DNA of 39,608 nucleotides from a virus, in the IMG/VR virus record IMGVR_UViG_3300031643_000005, positions 1 to 39,608 of that record; one strand, given 5' to 3'. Position 1 is the first letter of the stretch; each line of letters begins with the position of its first letter. The notes below the pieces were generated by a model. The model ran no database searches, had not been told where the DNA came from, and saw only the letters and a program-made list of their open reading frames with translations. The translations under genes and the position numbers were made by a program. This document shows positions 1 to 8,091 of this stretch, piece after piece.

Positions 1-834
1 GTTCCAGTGTCCTGCTAGACATACATCTGTCCCAAACAATTCCTCTGGGCCAGAATCGATCTTCAACACCGTGGTGCTGTTGCGCGGGATGCCATAGATC
101 ATGCCGTTCGGGGCGAGTACGCCGCCCCACCACTTGGCGCTCCCCGATAGCGAGCCAAAGGTGCTCGCCGTGTCGGTCGCCGGGTCGATCTTCAACACCG
201 TGGTGCTGTCGTATGGGATGCCATAGATCATGCCGTTCGGGGCGAGTACGCCGCCAACCCACTTGTAGGTCCCCGATAGCGAGCCAAAGGTGCTCGCCGT
301 GTCGGTCGCCGGGTCGATCTTCAACACCGTGGTGCTCCTGTCTGGGATGCCATAGATCATGCCGTTCGGGGCGAGTACGCCGCCAACCCACTTGATGTCC
401 CCCGATAGCGAGCCAAAGGTGCTCGCCGTGTCGGTCGCCGGGTCGATCTTCAACACCGTGGTGCTGCTGTCTGGGATGCCATAGATCATGCCGTTCGGGG
501 CGAGTACGCCGCCAACCCACTTGTAGGTCCCCGATAGCGAGCCAAAGGTGCTCGCCGTGTCGGTCGCCGGGTCGATCTTCAACACCGTGGTGCTGCTGAA
601 CGGGATGCCATAGATCATGCCGTTCGGGGCGAGTACGCCGCCAACCCACTTGATGTCCCCCGATAGCGAGCCAAAGGTGCTCGCCGTGTCGGTCCCGGCC
701 GTGTTTTTTGCTGCAATGCAGCTTATGTGTCTCGCCCAAGAGTTCCAGAACGATACCGTGATAGAGGCCCAACCAGGTGGCGGATGACACCTATCGCTTA
801 TGCCAAGCCTCCGTACTCTTGTGGGATAGGGCAT
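1..834 (-). CDS. Repeat protein, probable beta-propeller or fibre-like adhesin (3' end beyond window)
   Basis: The reading frame runs from an ATG at 834 (AGGGAG seven bases upstream) through position 1 without a stop, so the C-terminus is missing. After about 48 unique residues (containing PPGWASITVSFWNSW) come five 43-residue repeats, residues 48-257. Each reads FGSLSG-xx-KWVGGVLAPNGMIYGIP-xx-STTVLKIDPATDTAST, where xx marks pairs that differ between copies. Repeats of this short strand-rich kind usually fold as beta-propeller blades; that is inference. The gene is last in the structural operon, behind another probable virion protein, so a receptor-binding or virion-surface role is possible. 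After the fifth repeat the sequence becomes unique again (DSGPEELFGTD). Family assignment is not certain. Confidence 0.8.
   Translation of the reverse strand, partial: MPYPTRVRRLGISDRCHPPPGWASITVSFWNSWARHISCIAAKNTAGTDTASTFGSLSGDIKWVGGVLAPNGMIYGIPFSSTTVLKIDPATDTASTFGSLSGTYKWVGGVLAPNGMIYGIPDSSTTVLKIDPATDTASTFGSLSGDIKWVGGVLAPNGMIYGIPDRSTTVLKIDPATDTASTFGSLSGTYKWVGGVLAPNGMIYGIPYDSTTVLKIDPATDTASTFGSLSGSAKWWGGVLAPNGMIYGIPRNSTTVLKIDSGPEELFGTDVCLAGHWN
55..694 (-). repeat. Five tandem 129-bp (43-codon) in-frame repeats
   Basis: The anchor CTTCAACACC begins at 61, 190, 319, 448 and 577, exactly 129 bases apart. The copies are almost identical in DNA except at two clusters of two codons. One cluster encodes DI, TY, DI, TY, SA before KW; the other encodes FS, DS, DR, YD, RN before STTVL (N- to C-terminal order). 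Variation is therefore concentrated and changes amino acids. Confidence 0.95.
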
Positions 835-845
835 TATCAAACTCC

Positions 846-1424
846 CTAGTTTCGCAGCAGCCCGACACGAACCACGATCCCCGCCGCCGTGTAGGTCTTG
901 GTATCATTCGACAATGCGGCGATGTACAGGTCATCCGCATCACTGGCGGCCTTGATCAGCTTGCCAATGTTGGCGACCTCGGCGATTTGCCAATTGACAA
1001 AGTCCACATAGGCAGAGCTCGAGACCTCTACAGTAGCGATGACCTCATCCGCATCACCATCGGCGATGCTCGGCGCGCCGTTCTCGGTGCCGATGCTCGT
1101 GTTGGAGCGCAGGAACACCAACGTGAGCGCCCCCGCCTGGTCATCCAGGTCGAACACCTGGACGTTATGCAGAATCATGGTGCCGCCATTGGCGCGAAAC
1201 GCGGCGGTCATGACCTGCGTGTCCGCGAGCACGTCGCCAGCGGCGTAGGCGCTAGTATCGAGCGAAAGTATAACCTCAGCAGTGTCGTCCGGCCCAGTGG
1301 CTACGACTTGACTGTCTCCAGCGATGATATCCGCCAGCGCTTCGGTCGCATCAAACACGGTATCATCTGCGCGGCGCAGCTTCCCGGCCGCCGGGGACAT
1401 TTGGTCTCTCTGCGGTGAAGCCAT
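846..1424 (-). CDS. Phage structural protein of unknown role (192 aa)
   Basis: AGGAGG lies five bases before the ATG at 1424. The protein is acidic and rich in A, D, T and V, with the pattern of a beta-sandwich virion protein. It contains AYAAGDVLADTQV in the middle and ends IVVRVGLLRN. Proteins of this look, with YAAGDV and a C-terminal V-R-x-G-L, are common as unnamed virion components in tailed phages; this is from memory of the family style, not a search. It sits between a 38-residue basic protein and the repeat protein at the end of the late operon. It could be a decoration, fibre or tail-tip protein. There is no signal peptide or membrane segment. Confidence 0.8.
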   Translation of the reverse strand: MASPQRDQMSPAAGKLRRADDTVFDATEALADIIAGDSQVVATGPDDTAEVILSLDTSAYAAGDVLADTQVMTAAFRANGGTMILHNVQVFDLDDQAGALTLVFLRSNTSIGTENGAPSIADGDADEVIATVEVSSSAYVDFVNWQIAEVANIGKLIKAASDADDLYIAALSNDTKTYTAAGIVVRVGLLRN

Positions 1425-1456
1425 TCTGCCCTCCTATTGTGCCATTCCCACATTCA

Positions 1457-1493
1457 GGCCCTGGCGGCGAGGATGGCTCCCGCCGCCAGGGCC
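1457..1493. other. GC-rich intergenic hairpin
   Basis: Perfect 13-bp inverted repeat (GGCCCTGGCGGCG at 1457-1469 and its complement at 1481-1493) with an 11-base loop, between the 38-aa gene and the 192-aa structural gene. No T-run follows on either strand, so it is not a classical terminator. It may stabilise or process the mRNA. Confidence 0.7.
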
Positions 1494-1507
1494 GATCACG
1501 AAGCCGA

Positions 1508-1624
1508 TCACTTGCCTCGCCCGGACCTACCGGGCAGGCCGCGACGGGAGCCGCCCGGCCTAGGACCCTTGCCATCATGCCGTGGTTTCCCCGAGGGCGG
1601 GCACGGACTCTTGCGCTTTGCCAT
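1508..1624 (-). CDS. Small basic protein (38 aa)
   Basis: The start is the ATG at 1624, chosen because AGGAGG sits six bases upstream and overlaps the stop of the preceding gene (TAG at 1635-1637). The 38 residues begin MAKRKSPCPPSGKP and are rich in K, R, G and P (about one third basic), with no hydrophobic core. The protein is probably disordered and may bind nucleic acid or another protein. Function is not recognised. The ribosome-binding site is the best evidence that it is translated. Longer in-frame extensions upstream overlap the preceding gene and are less likely. Confidence 0.6.
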   Translation of the reverse strand: MAKRKSPCPPSGKPRHDGKGPRPGGSRRGLPGRSGRGK

Positions 1625-1634
1625 GCTGTACCTC

Positions 1635-2558
1635 CTAGATATGTCGTAACACGTCATCAATGTACCCGATCCACTCGCGTAGCTCTGTCTCCAGGACGGC
1701 CACGCCGCCCTGGATGCTCTGCATCTCTCGGCGCATCCGCCGCAAAGTTTCCTCAACGCCCTCGGGAACCATCGGCCTAGGATCCGGCGTCGGCCCCGCC
1801 TCGGGCCAGTCCGCCTGCTGACAGATGCGTGACCAGACACGAGAGACGTCATAGTCGCGCCACCGGGAGTCGTTGCCGACGGTGAACAGCGTGGCCCCTA
1901 GCACATTGTCCTGTTGCGCCAGAAGCTCACTGTACTGGGCAATCTCCGAAAGATACTGCTCGGCGGAGATGCCCCCTTTGAGCCACCCCTGTGTACCGTG
2001 GCCCTCTACGACGTCACGCCCACACTCGGTGACGACGAGGAGCACGTTCGCGAGCTCGGGGATCAGTCGCCAGCGCCCACAATGCCAGGGATTGGCAATG
2101 TCCTCTTTGCCCGCCCAGTATTCGTGCAGCGCGACACGGTCGGCCCCGCGCATCTGCGAGAATAGAGGCGCGAACGTGCTCCAATAATCCTCTCGGAAGT
2201 TGCCCACCGAGGGCGTCAACAGCGCAGCGTTGTAGCCGTGGCTATGGCAGTTAGCAAGCCACTCCTGTTCGGCCTCACAGAGGCGGGCTGCGTCTCCCAG
2301 GCTGTTGATCGCCGGCTCGTTCCTGCTCTGCAAGAGCACATTCTGGGTGGGCAAGCGCCAGAAGCGTCCCAGGTCGTTGGGCCAGTCAGTGTAACGGACC
2401 ACGACAGTCATGCCCGGCCATGCCTGGAGTATCTTGACGATGTAGGCCGTGCTGCAGTTGGTCAGCGTCACCACTGGCGGCCGCTGATGGCCGGCCGTGG
2501 CCACCACGTTGCCGAGGGGAAGGTTGCCTATAACATGTATGCCGATCTTACTGAACAT
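1635..2558 (-). CDS. Glycoside hydrolase-like protein, clan GH-A type
   Basis: This 307-residue protein shows the two active-site signatures of the (beta/alpha)8 clan GH-A glycosidases. NEP lies at residues 80-82 (Glu81, expected acid/base) and TECG at 177-180 (Glu178, expected nucleophile). LHEYWAGK at 144-151 fits a further barrel strand. The last 60 residues (from about 245) form a charged helical segment likely to be a coiled coil. There is no signal peptide. The start ATG at 2558 follows the 43-aa gene by one base. In the late operon behind the tail fibre, it probably acts on host surface polysaccharide as a virion-associated depolymerase or lysin. The substrate cannot be read from the sequence, and family assignment below clan level is not attempted. 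Confidence 0.75.
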   Translation of the reverse strand: MFSKIGIHVIGNLPLGNVVATAGHQRPPVVTLTNCSTAYIVKILQAWPGMTVVVRYTDWPNDLGRFWRLPTQNVLLQSRNEPAINSLGDAARLCEAEQEWLANCHSHGYNAALLTPSVGNFREDYWSTFAPLFSQMRGADRVALHEYWAGKEDIANPWHCGRWRLIPELANVLLVVTECGRDVVEGHGTQGWLKGGISAEQYLSEIAQYSELLAQQDNVLGATLFTVGNDSRWRDYDVSRVWSRICQQADWPEAGPTPDPRPMVPEGVEETLRRMRREMQSIQGGVAVLETELREWIGYIDDVLRHI

Positions 2559-2559
2559 C

Positions 2560-2691
2560 TTAGCGCCCCTTCACATACCATAGCGCGTGCACATGTGCGT
2601 CATGTCTGTGACGCCACAAGAACCATGCGTTGTACAATGCCACCCGAATCCCAAAGCGTCGCCATTCGAGCAAGAACTCGCGAACTAACAT
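2560..2691 (-). CDS. Small Trp/Arg-rich protein (43 aa)
   Basis: This short frame fills the gap between two larger genes exactly. Its ATG at 2691 lies four bases after the upstream stop, has GGAGG nine bases before it, and its TAA is one base from the next ATG. The protein has four Trp and many Arg and His residues, beginning MLVREFLLEWRRFGIRVALY. It is amphipathic rather than clearly transmembrane. Function is not recognised; a membrane-active accessory or lysis-related peptide is only a guess. Confidence 0.6.
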   Translation of the reverse strand: MLVREFLLEWRRFGIRVALYNAWFLWRHRHDAHVHALWYVKGR

Positions 2692-2695
2692 CGGC

Positions 2696-3802
2696 TCAGT
2701 CCTCCACTATACACCAAATCGTCCGCAACCGTCCATCCGCCCCATATTGCCCTGAGCATCGCCCCCAGAGGACGCGCACCTCCCCCTGGCTCTGCAGCAG
2801 TGCCGCCGTCGTGCCAAAGTGCACCCAGGGGAGTGGCGTTATGCTCGGCTGGGCTGTCGGCGTGGCCATGGGCGTGTTGGTACGCTCCGGCGTCGCCGTC
2901 GGCGTCCGGGTGGGCTCGCGAGTTGCTGTCGGGCTCGGTGTTGCACTGGGCTCCTCCGCTAGAATGCCGATAAACGGGGCCGCGATGTCACCTGAAAGAT
3001 ACACGTTCGCCGCCCACGGGTCAACTTGTGCCCACCCTACAGCGCCCCCCTCTGGGATCACCTGCGCAATCCAGTGACGGCTCCCGCTCTTGAGCCGCAA
3101 CCCCAGCCATACATGCACGGGAAGCGTGAGCGTGCACCCGCCGCATGCGCCGGTGGTGCACTCTGCAACCCGGGTCTTCTGAACCAGAACGAAGGCTTGC
3201 GCTCCCTCAACTTGGCCAAGCCCCCCTTCTGGCAGTTGCTCCTCTGCCTGAACGCGAATCACCGCCGCACTCGGGGTGACTGTTAGCGTGGCGCTTGGGC
3301 GGTCCGTGTATGTCGCCGTGGGAGTCGCGCCGAATGTCTCGGTAACGCTAGGCTCTGCCGTGGGCCCTCCCGGCGTGTCAGTGAGCGTTGGCTCACTCAT
3401 AACAGAGACAACCACCGGCGGGTAGGTTAGGGGCTGGAGTGTCTCCCCGTGTGGCGTGGCAAAGACAAGCGCGATGTAGTGGTCGCTCTTCGGGCCTTCT
3501 GCGAAGGCCCAGGCCCCTATGAGGCTGCACCACTTGTCACCCAAGGCGTTGACCAACCACTGATCGGGTACGCGCAGGGTGACAAAGCCCGCCACCGCTG
3601 TAGCATCGACCTCAAACTGATAGCCCCCTTGCGCATCTGTTGTTACCACTGCCATGGGGGATCCAGTGGGACCAACACCGGAGTAGAGCTCCACTGGGGT
3701 ATCCGCCAACGGGCCGATGCCTGTTGACCAAAGGGCACGCCAGAGCACAATCCCTCCAAACAGGCCGCCGGCGATCATCCGCCTTAGTCTCACAAATACC
3801 AC
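2696..3802 (-). CDS. Putative secreted or virion-surface protein with Thr-Pro-rich linkers
   Basis: The protein is up to 368 residues. The first possible start is GTG at 3802, overlapping the upstream stop; an ATG at residue 9 would give a short basic N-terminus followed by a hydrophobic segment (IAGGLFGGIVLWRALW, about 10-25), a likely membrane anchor. A carboxypeptidase-regulatory or SdrD-like strand module follows (PVELYSGVGPTGSPM through GGYQFEVDA, about 35-75). A first TP-rich stretch is at about 135-175, and an SH3-like segment with four Cys is at about 180-280. A second TP-rich stretch (TPSPTATREPTRTPTATP) at about 287-325 precedes a short C-terminal module. PT/TP linkers of this kind are typical of Chloroflexota extracellular proteins. 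The role in the phage is unknown; it may be an adhesion or host-surface protein. Confidence 0.75.
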   Translation of the reverse strand: MVFVRLRRMIAGGLFGGIVLWRALWSTGIGPLADTPVELYSGVGPTGSPMAVVTTDAQGGYQFEVDATAVAGFVTLRVPDQWLVNALGDKWCSLIGAWAFAEGPKSDHYIALVFATPHGETLQPLTYPPVVVSVMSEPTLTDTPGGPTAEPSVTETFGATPTATYTDRPSATLTVTPSAAVIRVQAEEQLPEGGLGQVEGAQAFVLVQKTRVAECTTGACGGCTLTLPVHVWLGLRLKSGSRHWIAQVIPEGGAVGWAQVDPWAANVYLSGDIAAPFIGILAEEPSATPSPTATREPTRTPTATPERTNTPMATPTAQPSITPLPWVHFGTTAALLQSQGEVRVLWGRCSGQYGADGRLRTIWCIVED

Positions 3803-4062
3803 CCGACGAACATCTCAGGCACATCCTGCGCTGGCCCGAGCACAGAGTCGCCCCCCTCGGCCAACAGGCTCAGCCCCGCCGCCTTGATCTTCTCGCGGAT
3901 GGCGTCAAAGGCCGCAATGTCCTCGGGGGTGAACAATGCTTCATCCCGCATGGTCTGCCAGGCTGCTTGGAGTGCCGCCCCTTGTTCGCGCGCCGCCCCA
4001 AGTTGTAGCCACATGCCGTAAGCCAGCCCACAGAACTCTGCACTGTCGCGAGTGTTAGTCAT
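3790..4062 (-). CDS. Small hypothetical protein (90 aa)
   Basis: A mostly helical, acidic 90-residue protein (MTNTRDSAEFCGLAYGMWLQ) between two tightly packed genes. It overlaps the upstream 129-aa gene by eight bases and the downstream gene's GTG by 13 bases. A stretch near residues 44-60 (FTPEDIAAFDAIREKIKA) looks like a short helical pair. Function is not recognised. Its place behind the hub/fibre gene suggests a tail-tip accessory role. Confidence 0.7.
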   Translation of the reverse strand: MTNTRDSAEFCGLAYGMWLQLGAAREQGAALQAAWQTMRDEALFTPEDIAAFDAIREKIKAAGLSLLAEGGDSVLGPAQDVPEMFVGWYL

Positions 4063-4444
4063 CGTCTGTGCCCTCCGTTATCACGTGCCCCACAAGCGCG
4101 TCGCCTAGCTCTTCTGCCAGGTCCGTGCTCTGGCGCGTCCACGCGGGCACCTGGTCGGGCAGAGGGTCGGCATTCACCATTTGTCGGAGTGCCGCCTGTT
4201 GGCGCTCATCCAACACCCGCTCGACTAATGCAGCGCCGTTGAAACGGTATTGCTGGACTCTGCCCTCCTGGTCTAACACCGGCGTCCATCCAATCCGCGC
4301 TGTCTCCTCTGTCGTCAGATCCAGCAGGTTGCCCAAGTCGCCGATTTGCTTCATCCCGCCGCGCGTCCGCAAGGGCCAATTGTTGACGATCTCCAGTAGC
4401 CGAATATGAGCGCGTGCGGTCAGTACGAGTTCGTGTTCTGGCAT
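4055..4444 (-). CDS. Tail-associated hypothetical protein (129 aa)
   Basis: The frame is open further upstream, but the ATG at 4444 (MPEHELVLTARAHIRLLEI) is preferred. It has GAGGGGG upstream and avoids a deep overlap with the fibre gene that ends at 4456. The protein is helical and charged, with a short EETARIGWTPV...RVQQYRFNGAALVERVL segment in the middle. Small helical proteins after the fibre gene are often tail-fibre assembly or virion accessory proteins, but no family is recognised here. Confidence 0.75.
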   Translation of the reverse strand: MPEHELVLTARAHIRLLEIVNNWPLRTRGGMKQIGDLGNLLDLTTEETARIGWTPVLDQEGRVQQYRFNGAALVERVLDERQQAALRQMVNADPLPDQVPAWTRQSTDLAEELGDALVGHVITEGTDDD

Positions 4445-4455
4445 TGTCGCCCCCT

Positions 4456-7254
4456 CTATGTTGGCGCCCCCGTCGTGCCACTGATGCTGTGATGATGACG
4501 CCCACTTTGGCTGGTCCCATGAGTGTCTGCGTCGATCGCAATGCTGTGACGATGATACCACTCCTCACCATAGCCCTCATAGTCAGTATAGAAAACGAAA
4601 GGATCGCCGGTAGGCCACAAGTGATTATGGCTATCCCCGCCCTCGGTGTCATTTATGACATTACCAGTGCCAGCATTATCCGAAAAGGAATGCGTATGCG
4701 TGCTTATGTCCACTCCATCCACTGTCCCCGACACAGTGATGTCCCCGGCGATGTTCAACGCGGAGCCATAGATGTTAGTCCAGGGACTGCCAGAGGTACC
4801 CAGCGTGGGGGAGCCCGATGCGGCGGCAAAGGAAGAGGTTGTGGCCACATAATAATTTGTGCCACTAACAGCAAGGCTGACCCCGGAATCCCCAGAGACC
4901 TTGGCATAGGTTGCACTACGGAAGTAGTCCCCTCCAGCCCCAACATAGAACCCGGCGGTACGCAAGTAACCGCTAGCATCCGTTTTGAGAAGCATATTGA
5001 CATCTGCATTGCCATCCGCGGTGTTGGTAATGGCATGGGTGTGACTTGTCGTGGTGCGGCCATTGGTCGTCGCCGCCGTCAGTGTGGCGGGCAGTCCGAT
5101 CTGAACCGTCACATCTGAACTGAGCGCGCCGCCGCCTATGAGTCCTAGACCTGCGATGACTTGGACGGTACTCGCCGTGAATCCAGTGATCGCATGGGTG
5201 TGGCTCGTGGCAGTCACAGCGTTGCTGGTCGCCGCCGTCAATGTATCTGGCGTACCCATGGTGATTGTCACGTCTGAACTGAGCGCACCGCCGCCAGTGA
5301 GCCCGTCACCCGCGACGACTTGTCGCGTCAGCGGGACATAGGTAGCGGAGATATCGGGAATGTCTCCCGCCTGCAGCGCTGCTGGTAACCCCCTTGTGCC
5401 ATTACAGCGCCAGACGTAGCCACTGGTGTTCCCGTCGGCGTGCTTGAGCCCCTTGGCGCCAGCGACATAGATATCCTCCCAGCGATCTGCGCTTGTCCCC
5501 AGATTAGTGTGTATGCCTGACTCCGGCTTGAAGGTCCCCGCGCCCATTAGATAGGTAGCAACACCGCCGACCCAAAACTGAAAGTTGGCCGCCGAGACGA
5601 ACTTGAATCCACTGCTATAGTCGAGATAATTGTTCGTGGTGTCCACGTTCAGCCGTGAGACCGTCGGGCTTGTATCCCATGCCACGTCAGTCCCGTTTGC
5701 AGTAAGCACAGAGTTCCCAGCGCCGACGGCTTGCTTATGCCAGTTGCCCCCCGAGCCCACCCATATCAAGTCTCCGCGCGCCGCGGCCCCTATAACCGTG
5801 TCGCCGTGCTGGGCCGAGAGGAGATTGTGTGCCGCCGGTGTGGTGCCCGTAATCAGCACGTCGCTCGCGGCGGTTAGACGTCCCTGCTGATCAGCGGTGA
5901 ATTGCCCTACGTGCGTCGCGTCCCCGTACGTTGCGGGAGTCACCGCCGTGTCGGCCAGCGCGATGATTATCGTGTCCAATGTCCCTGCATCCACTGTGGA
6001 CGTTATCGGCCCCGAGTCACCCACTACGCCAACGGCATTGTCCCTGTCAGCAAGCGCCCAATCGCCCGCGTCGTCTGTTAGTTTCCATGCCTTTTTCTTT
6101 GTATGGCCCGGCCCCGCGCCGCGCATCCCACCACCACGCAGCCGGTCCGTAAAGTCCGGTTCCTCGTCTCCAAGGACCAAGCTCAAAGCCTCGAAGCCGT
6201 CCTCGTCTATGGCAAATTCGATGCGGCCCAATGTATCATTGTAGGGCCCATACCCGAGGCGATGACTTATCCATGTGCATTGGTCCCCTATGTCAAAGGC
6301 GGTGCCCCATGCCTTGCTCGGGCCTTCTGCGAAGGCTTCCATCGAATACCATTCTTTGACTTCCTTCGCAGACCGTTCAACTTGCAGCTCCTTGTCTCCG
6401 GTGTCCTCAATGCTTCCACAGCGCACGAGCCAACTGTCCCGTATCGCCCCGCCAGCAATGACCTCTTTGGCCAACCCGCCATCAAATATTACATTACAAT
6501 GATCCGATGCGTCCCACCCATAACGCTGTTTGGTAATGTTCCCTTCTGCATCGCTGAAAATACACTCCGCGTTGCTCCCGTTCCCTTCTGTGCGATCCAA
6601 CCCACGCCGTGGATACCAGGTTTGAAAGGTAGGCACGCCATCTAGGAAGTAGACATCCCAGTCTACGTCGTATCGCCGCCCAAACTCTTGCAGAAACTCA
6701 TAGATATTGTATCCGCTTGCGTCCAAATCGGGGCTATCCGGATGCTCTGTTTTGTCCGCGGCGATAGCGAGAGGACTCCACTCGAGGGCGATGCTATTCG
6801 TCGGGGTTACTGGCGCGTTGCCGCCCATGGTTAGCCCCACAATATCCTTGAACGCATCATCGACCTTGACTCCGGTAATTGTCAGGTCGCCAGGGGCGGC
6901 CTCATATCCGATGCGCCAGTACAGGATACGCGCCAAAGGGAGAAACTCGAATTCGACCCATTGGTCGTCGGTCGCAATCTCGTCGGTGCGGTCCAGTTTG
7001 ATTTGGTAACCGCTCCAGATATGCGTGCCGTCACGGAGGACCTCCACAAAATGGACTTCCGCCTCTTTGAGGATGGAGACCCAGGGGTCGGCGAATTCGA
7101 GCGAGCACGTGAGGTTGGTACCATATTGCCCAAAACGAGCAGTTGAGCCGCGGAGCTTATAGACGCTACCCAAGGCGCCAAGGTAGGTAGTCGCCTTGTC
7201 GTAAATGCGTACCTGGTAGTCCTCCCAGCGATGCCCAGCAGGCCAATTGACCAT
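4456..7254 (-). CDS. Tail hub (ReqiPepy6 Gp37-like) fused to tail fibre
   Basis: This 932-residue protein joins two parts. Residues 1-390 resemble the siphovirus Gp37-like tail protein family, which makes the tail-tip hub behind the distal tail protein. Features include YQVRIYDKATTYLGAL near the N-terminus, W-S-G-Y and Y-I-W-S strands, and a C-terminal DEDGFEALSLVLGDEEPDF before a GHTKKKAW linker. Residues 400-932 are fibre. Two homologous blocks (GLTGGGALSSDVTI and GLIGGGALSSDVTV) each end in SHTHAIT. The C-terminus is His-rich (HTHSF, SHNH, HRHS, HHHS), like the metal-binding HxH needles of trimeric phage fibres. The last residues (SGTTGAPT) resemble tail-collar ends. It lies two bases from the upstream gene. 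It is the best candidate for the main receptor-binding protein. Confidence 0.85.
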   Translation of the reverse strand: MVNWPAGHRWEDYQVRIYDKATTYLGALGSVYKLRGSTARFGQYGTNLTCSLEFADPWVSILKEAEVHFVEVLRDGTHIWSGYQIKLDRTDEIATDDQWVEFEFLPLARILYWRIGYEAAPGDLTITGVKVDDAFKDIVGLTMGGNAPVTPTNSIALEWSPLAIAADKTEHPDSPDLDASGYNIYEFLQEFGRRYDVDWDVYFLDGVPTFQTWYPRRGLDRTEGNGSNAECIFSDAEGNITKQRYGWDASDHCNVIFDGGLAKEVIAGGAIRDSWLVRCGSIEDTGDKELQVERSAKEVKEWYSMEAFAEGPSKAWGTAFDIGDQCTWISHRLGYGPYNDTLGRIEFAIDEDGFEALSLVLGDEEPDFTDRLRGGGMRGAGPGHTKKKAWKLTDDAGDWALADRDNAVGVVGDSGPITSTVDAGTLDTIIIALADTAVTPATYGDATHVGQFTADQQGRLTAASDVLITGTTPAAHNLLSAQHGDTVIGAAARGDLIWVGSGGNWHKQAVGAGNSVLTANGTDVAWDTSPTVSRLNVDTTNNYLDYSSGFKFVSAANFQFWVGGVATYLMGAGTFKPESGIHTNLGTSADRWEDIYVAGAKGLKHADGNTSGYVWRCNGTRGLPAALQAGDIPDISATYVPLTRQVVAGDGLTGGGALSSDVTITMGTPDTLTAATSNAVTATSHTHAITGFTASTVQVIAGLGLIGGGALSSDVTVQIGLPATLTAATTNGRTTTSHTHAITNTADGNADVNMLLKTDASGYLRTAGFYVGAGGDYFRSATYAKVSGDSGVSLAVSGTNYYVATTSSFAAASGSPTLGTSGSPWTNIYGSALNIAGDITVSGTVDGVDISTHTHSFSDNAGTGNVINDTEGGDSHNHLWPTGDPFVFYTDYEGYGEEWYHRHSIAIDADTHGTSQSGRHHHSISGTTGAPT

Positions 7255-7256
7255 GG

Positions 7257-8087
7257 CTAATACAAATCCCTATAATACTGATAATAACTTATCAGGCATC
7301 CTGCCGTGCCGGAACTTGCGTCGATGCTCACGCCGGTTGTGCCAAGCGGCAGGCTGAGATATTTGCTGGCACTCGTGATCGTGCAATAAGACTTGGCGCC
7401 TGTGCCGTGTATCTGCTTATATACACTCCTTCTATATGTGCCATTCGGTCGCATATCAATGGTGATCGTGTCGTCATTGTTCCCCGCGCTCGAATTGACC
7501 TGGAACTCATCGGCTCCGATAGTTACACGTGGCCTGTCGCAAGCCCCCGTGAACATCACTAGCGGCCAAGCGGAGATGTCTCCCGCATTGCCACAATTCA
7601 CATTGGCAGCAGTCCCGCCGTTGAGTGTCCCCCCCGCGGTGGTCATATTCTCGTCTCGCCACCACGGCATAGCAGCGATGTATTGCTGAGTGATCAGCCC
7701 TGTCACTGGGCTCTCACCATCGGGATCGAATGTCCCCTCCTCGGGGATACAGTCCAGGCACCGCGTGGCCCCGCCATGCGTGATGCGCTTTAGATAGCCC
7801 TCGCCTAGCTCCGTGTCGTGCCAATCCGACCAGTCTCCTTTCAGTGTCTCCAGGTTGGCGGCGCTCGTCCCGTTCAGTAACACTGTGATCTCGTAGGTCC
7901 CCTCTTTGTAGGTCGTGTCGCGATACTGCTGCGAGAGGGCGCTTGGCGTCGCCGAGATGACGTTGTTCACCTTGCGCGCCCAAAGCTCGGTATTCCGTAG
8001 GACAAGATATTGACACCCCGCGCTGTCGGCGACGAAATAGGTGTGTGTGCCCCCGTCCCCATCTGTGTAGGCGTACGTGTTAGTCAT
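7257..8087 (-). CDS. Distal tail protein-like (276 aa)
   Basis: The ATG at 8087 lies four bases after the tape-measure stop. An upstream in-frame ATG at 8177 would overlap the tape measure by 86 bases and is rejected. The protein has YAYTDGDGGTHTYFV at the N-terminus, the KEGTYEITVLLNGTSAANLETLKGDW segment of a tail-tube-like fold, and a later GADEFQVNS...DTITIDMRPNG galectin-like strand pattern. Position between tape measure and hub, length and strand content fit a Dit-type protein that starts the baseplate. Two Cys close together (TRCLDC) might pair or bind metal. The family is inferred chiefly from gene order. Confidence 0.75.
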   Translation of the reverse strand: MTNTYAYTDGDGGTHTYFVADSAGCQYLVLRNTELWARKVNNVISATPSALSQQYRDTTYKEGTYEITVLLNGTSAANLETLKGDWSDWHDTELGEGYLKRITHGGATRCLDCIPEEGTFDPDGESPVTGLITQQYIAAMPWWRDENMTTAGGTLNGGTAANVNCGNAGDISAWPLVMFTGACDRPRVTIGADEFQVNSSAGNNDDTITIDMRPNGTYRRSVYKQIHGTGAKSYCTITSASKYLSLPLGTTGVSIDASSGTAGCLISYYQYYRDLY

Positions 8088-8091
8088 GATC

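Noticed and set aside
55-694. CRISPR array or noncoding tandem repeats
   Set aside because: The unit is 129 bases with no unique spacers and remains in one open frame as 43-residue protein repeats.
777-1418. 213-codon plus-strand frame
   Set aside because: It is antisense to the 192-aa structural gene, has no ribosome-binding site and no recognisable motif; such frames are common opposite GC-rich genes.
4445-4561. N-terminal extension of the 129-aa protein (His/Ser/Gln-rich)
   Set aside because: It overlaps the His-rich end of the fibre gene in another frame, and a good ribosome-binding site precedes the ATG at 4444.
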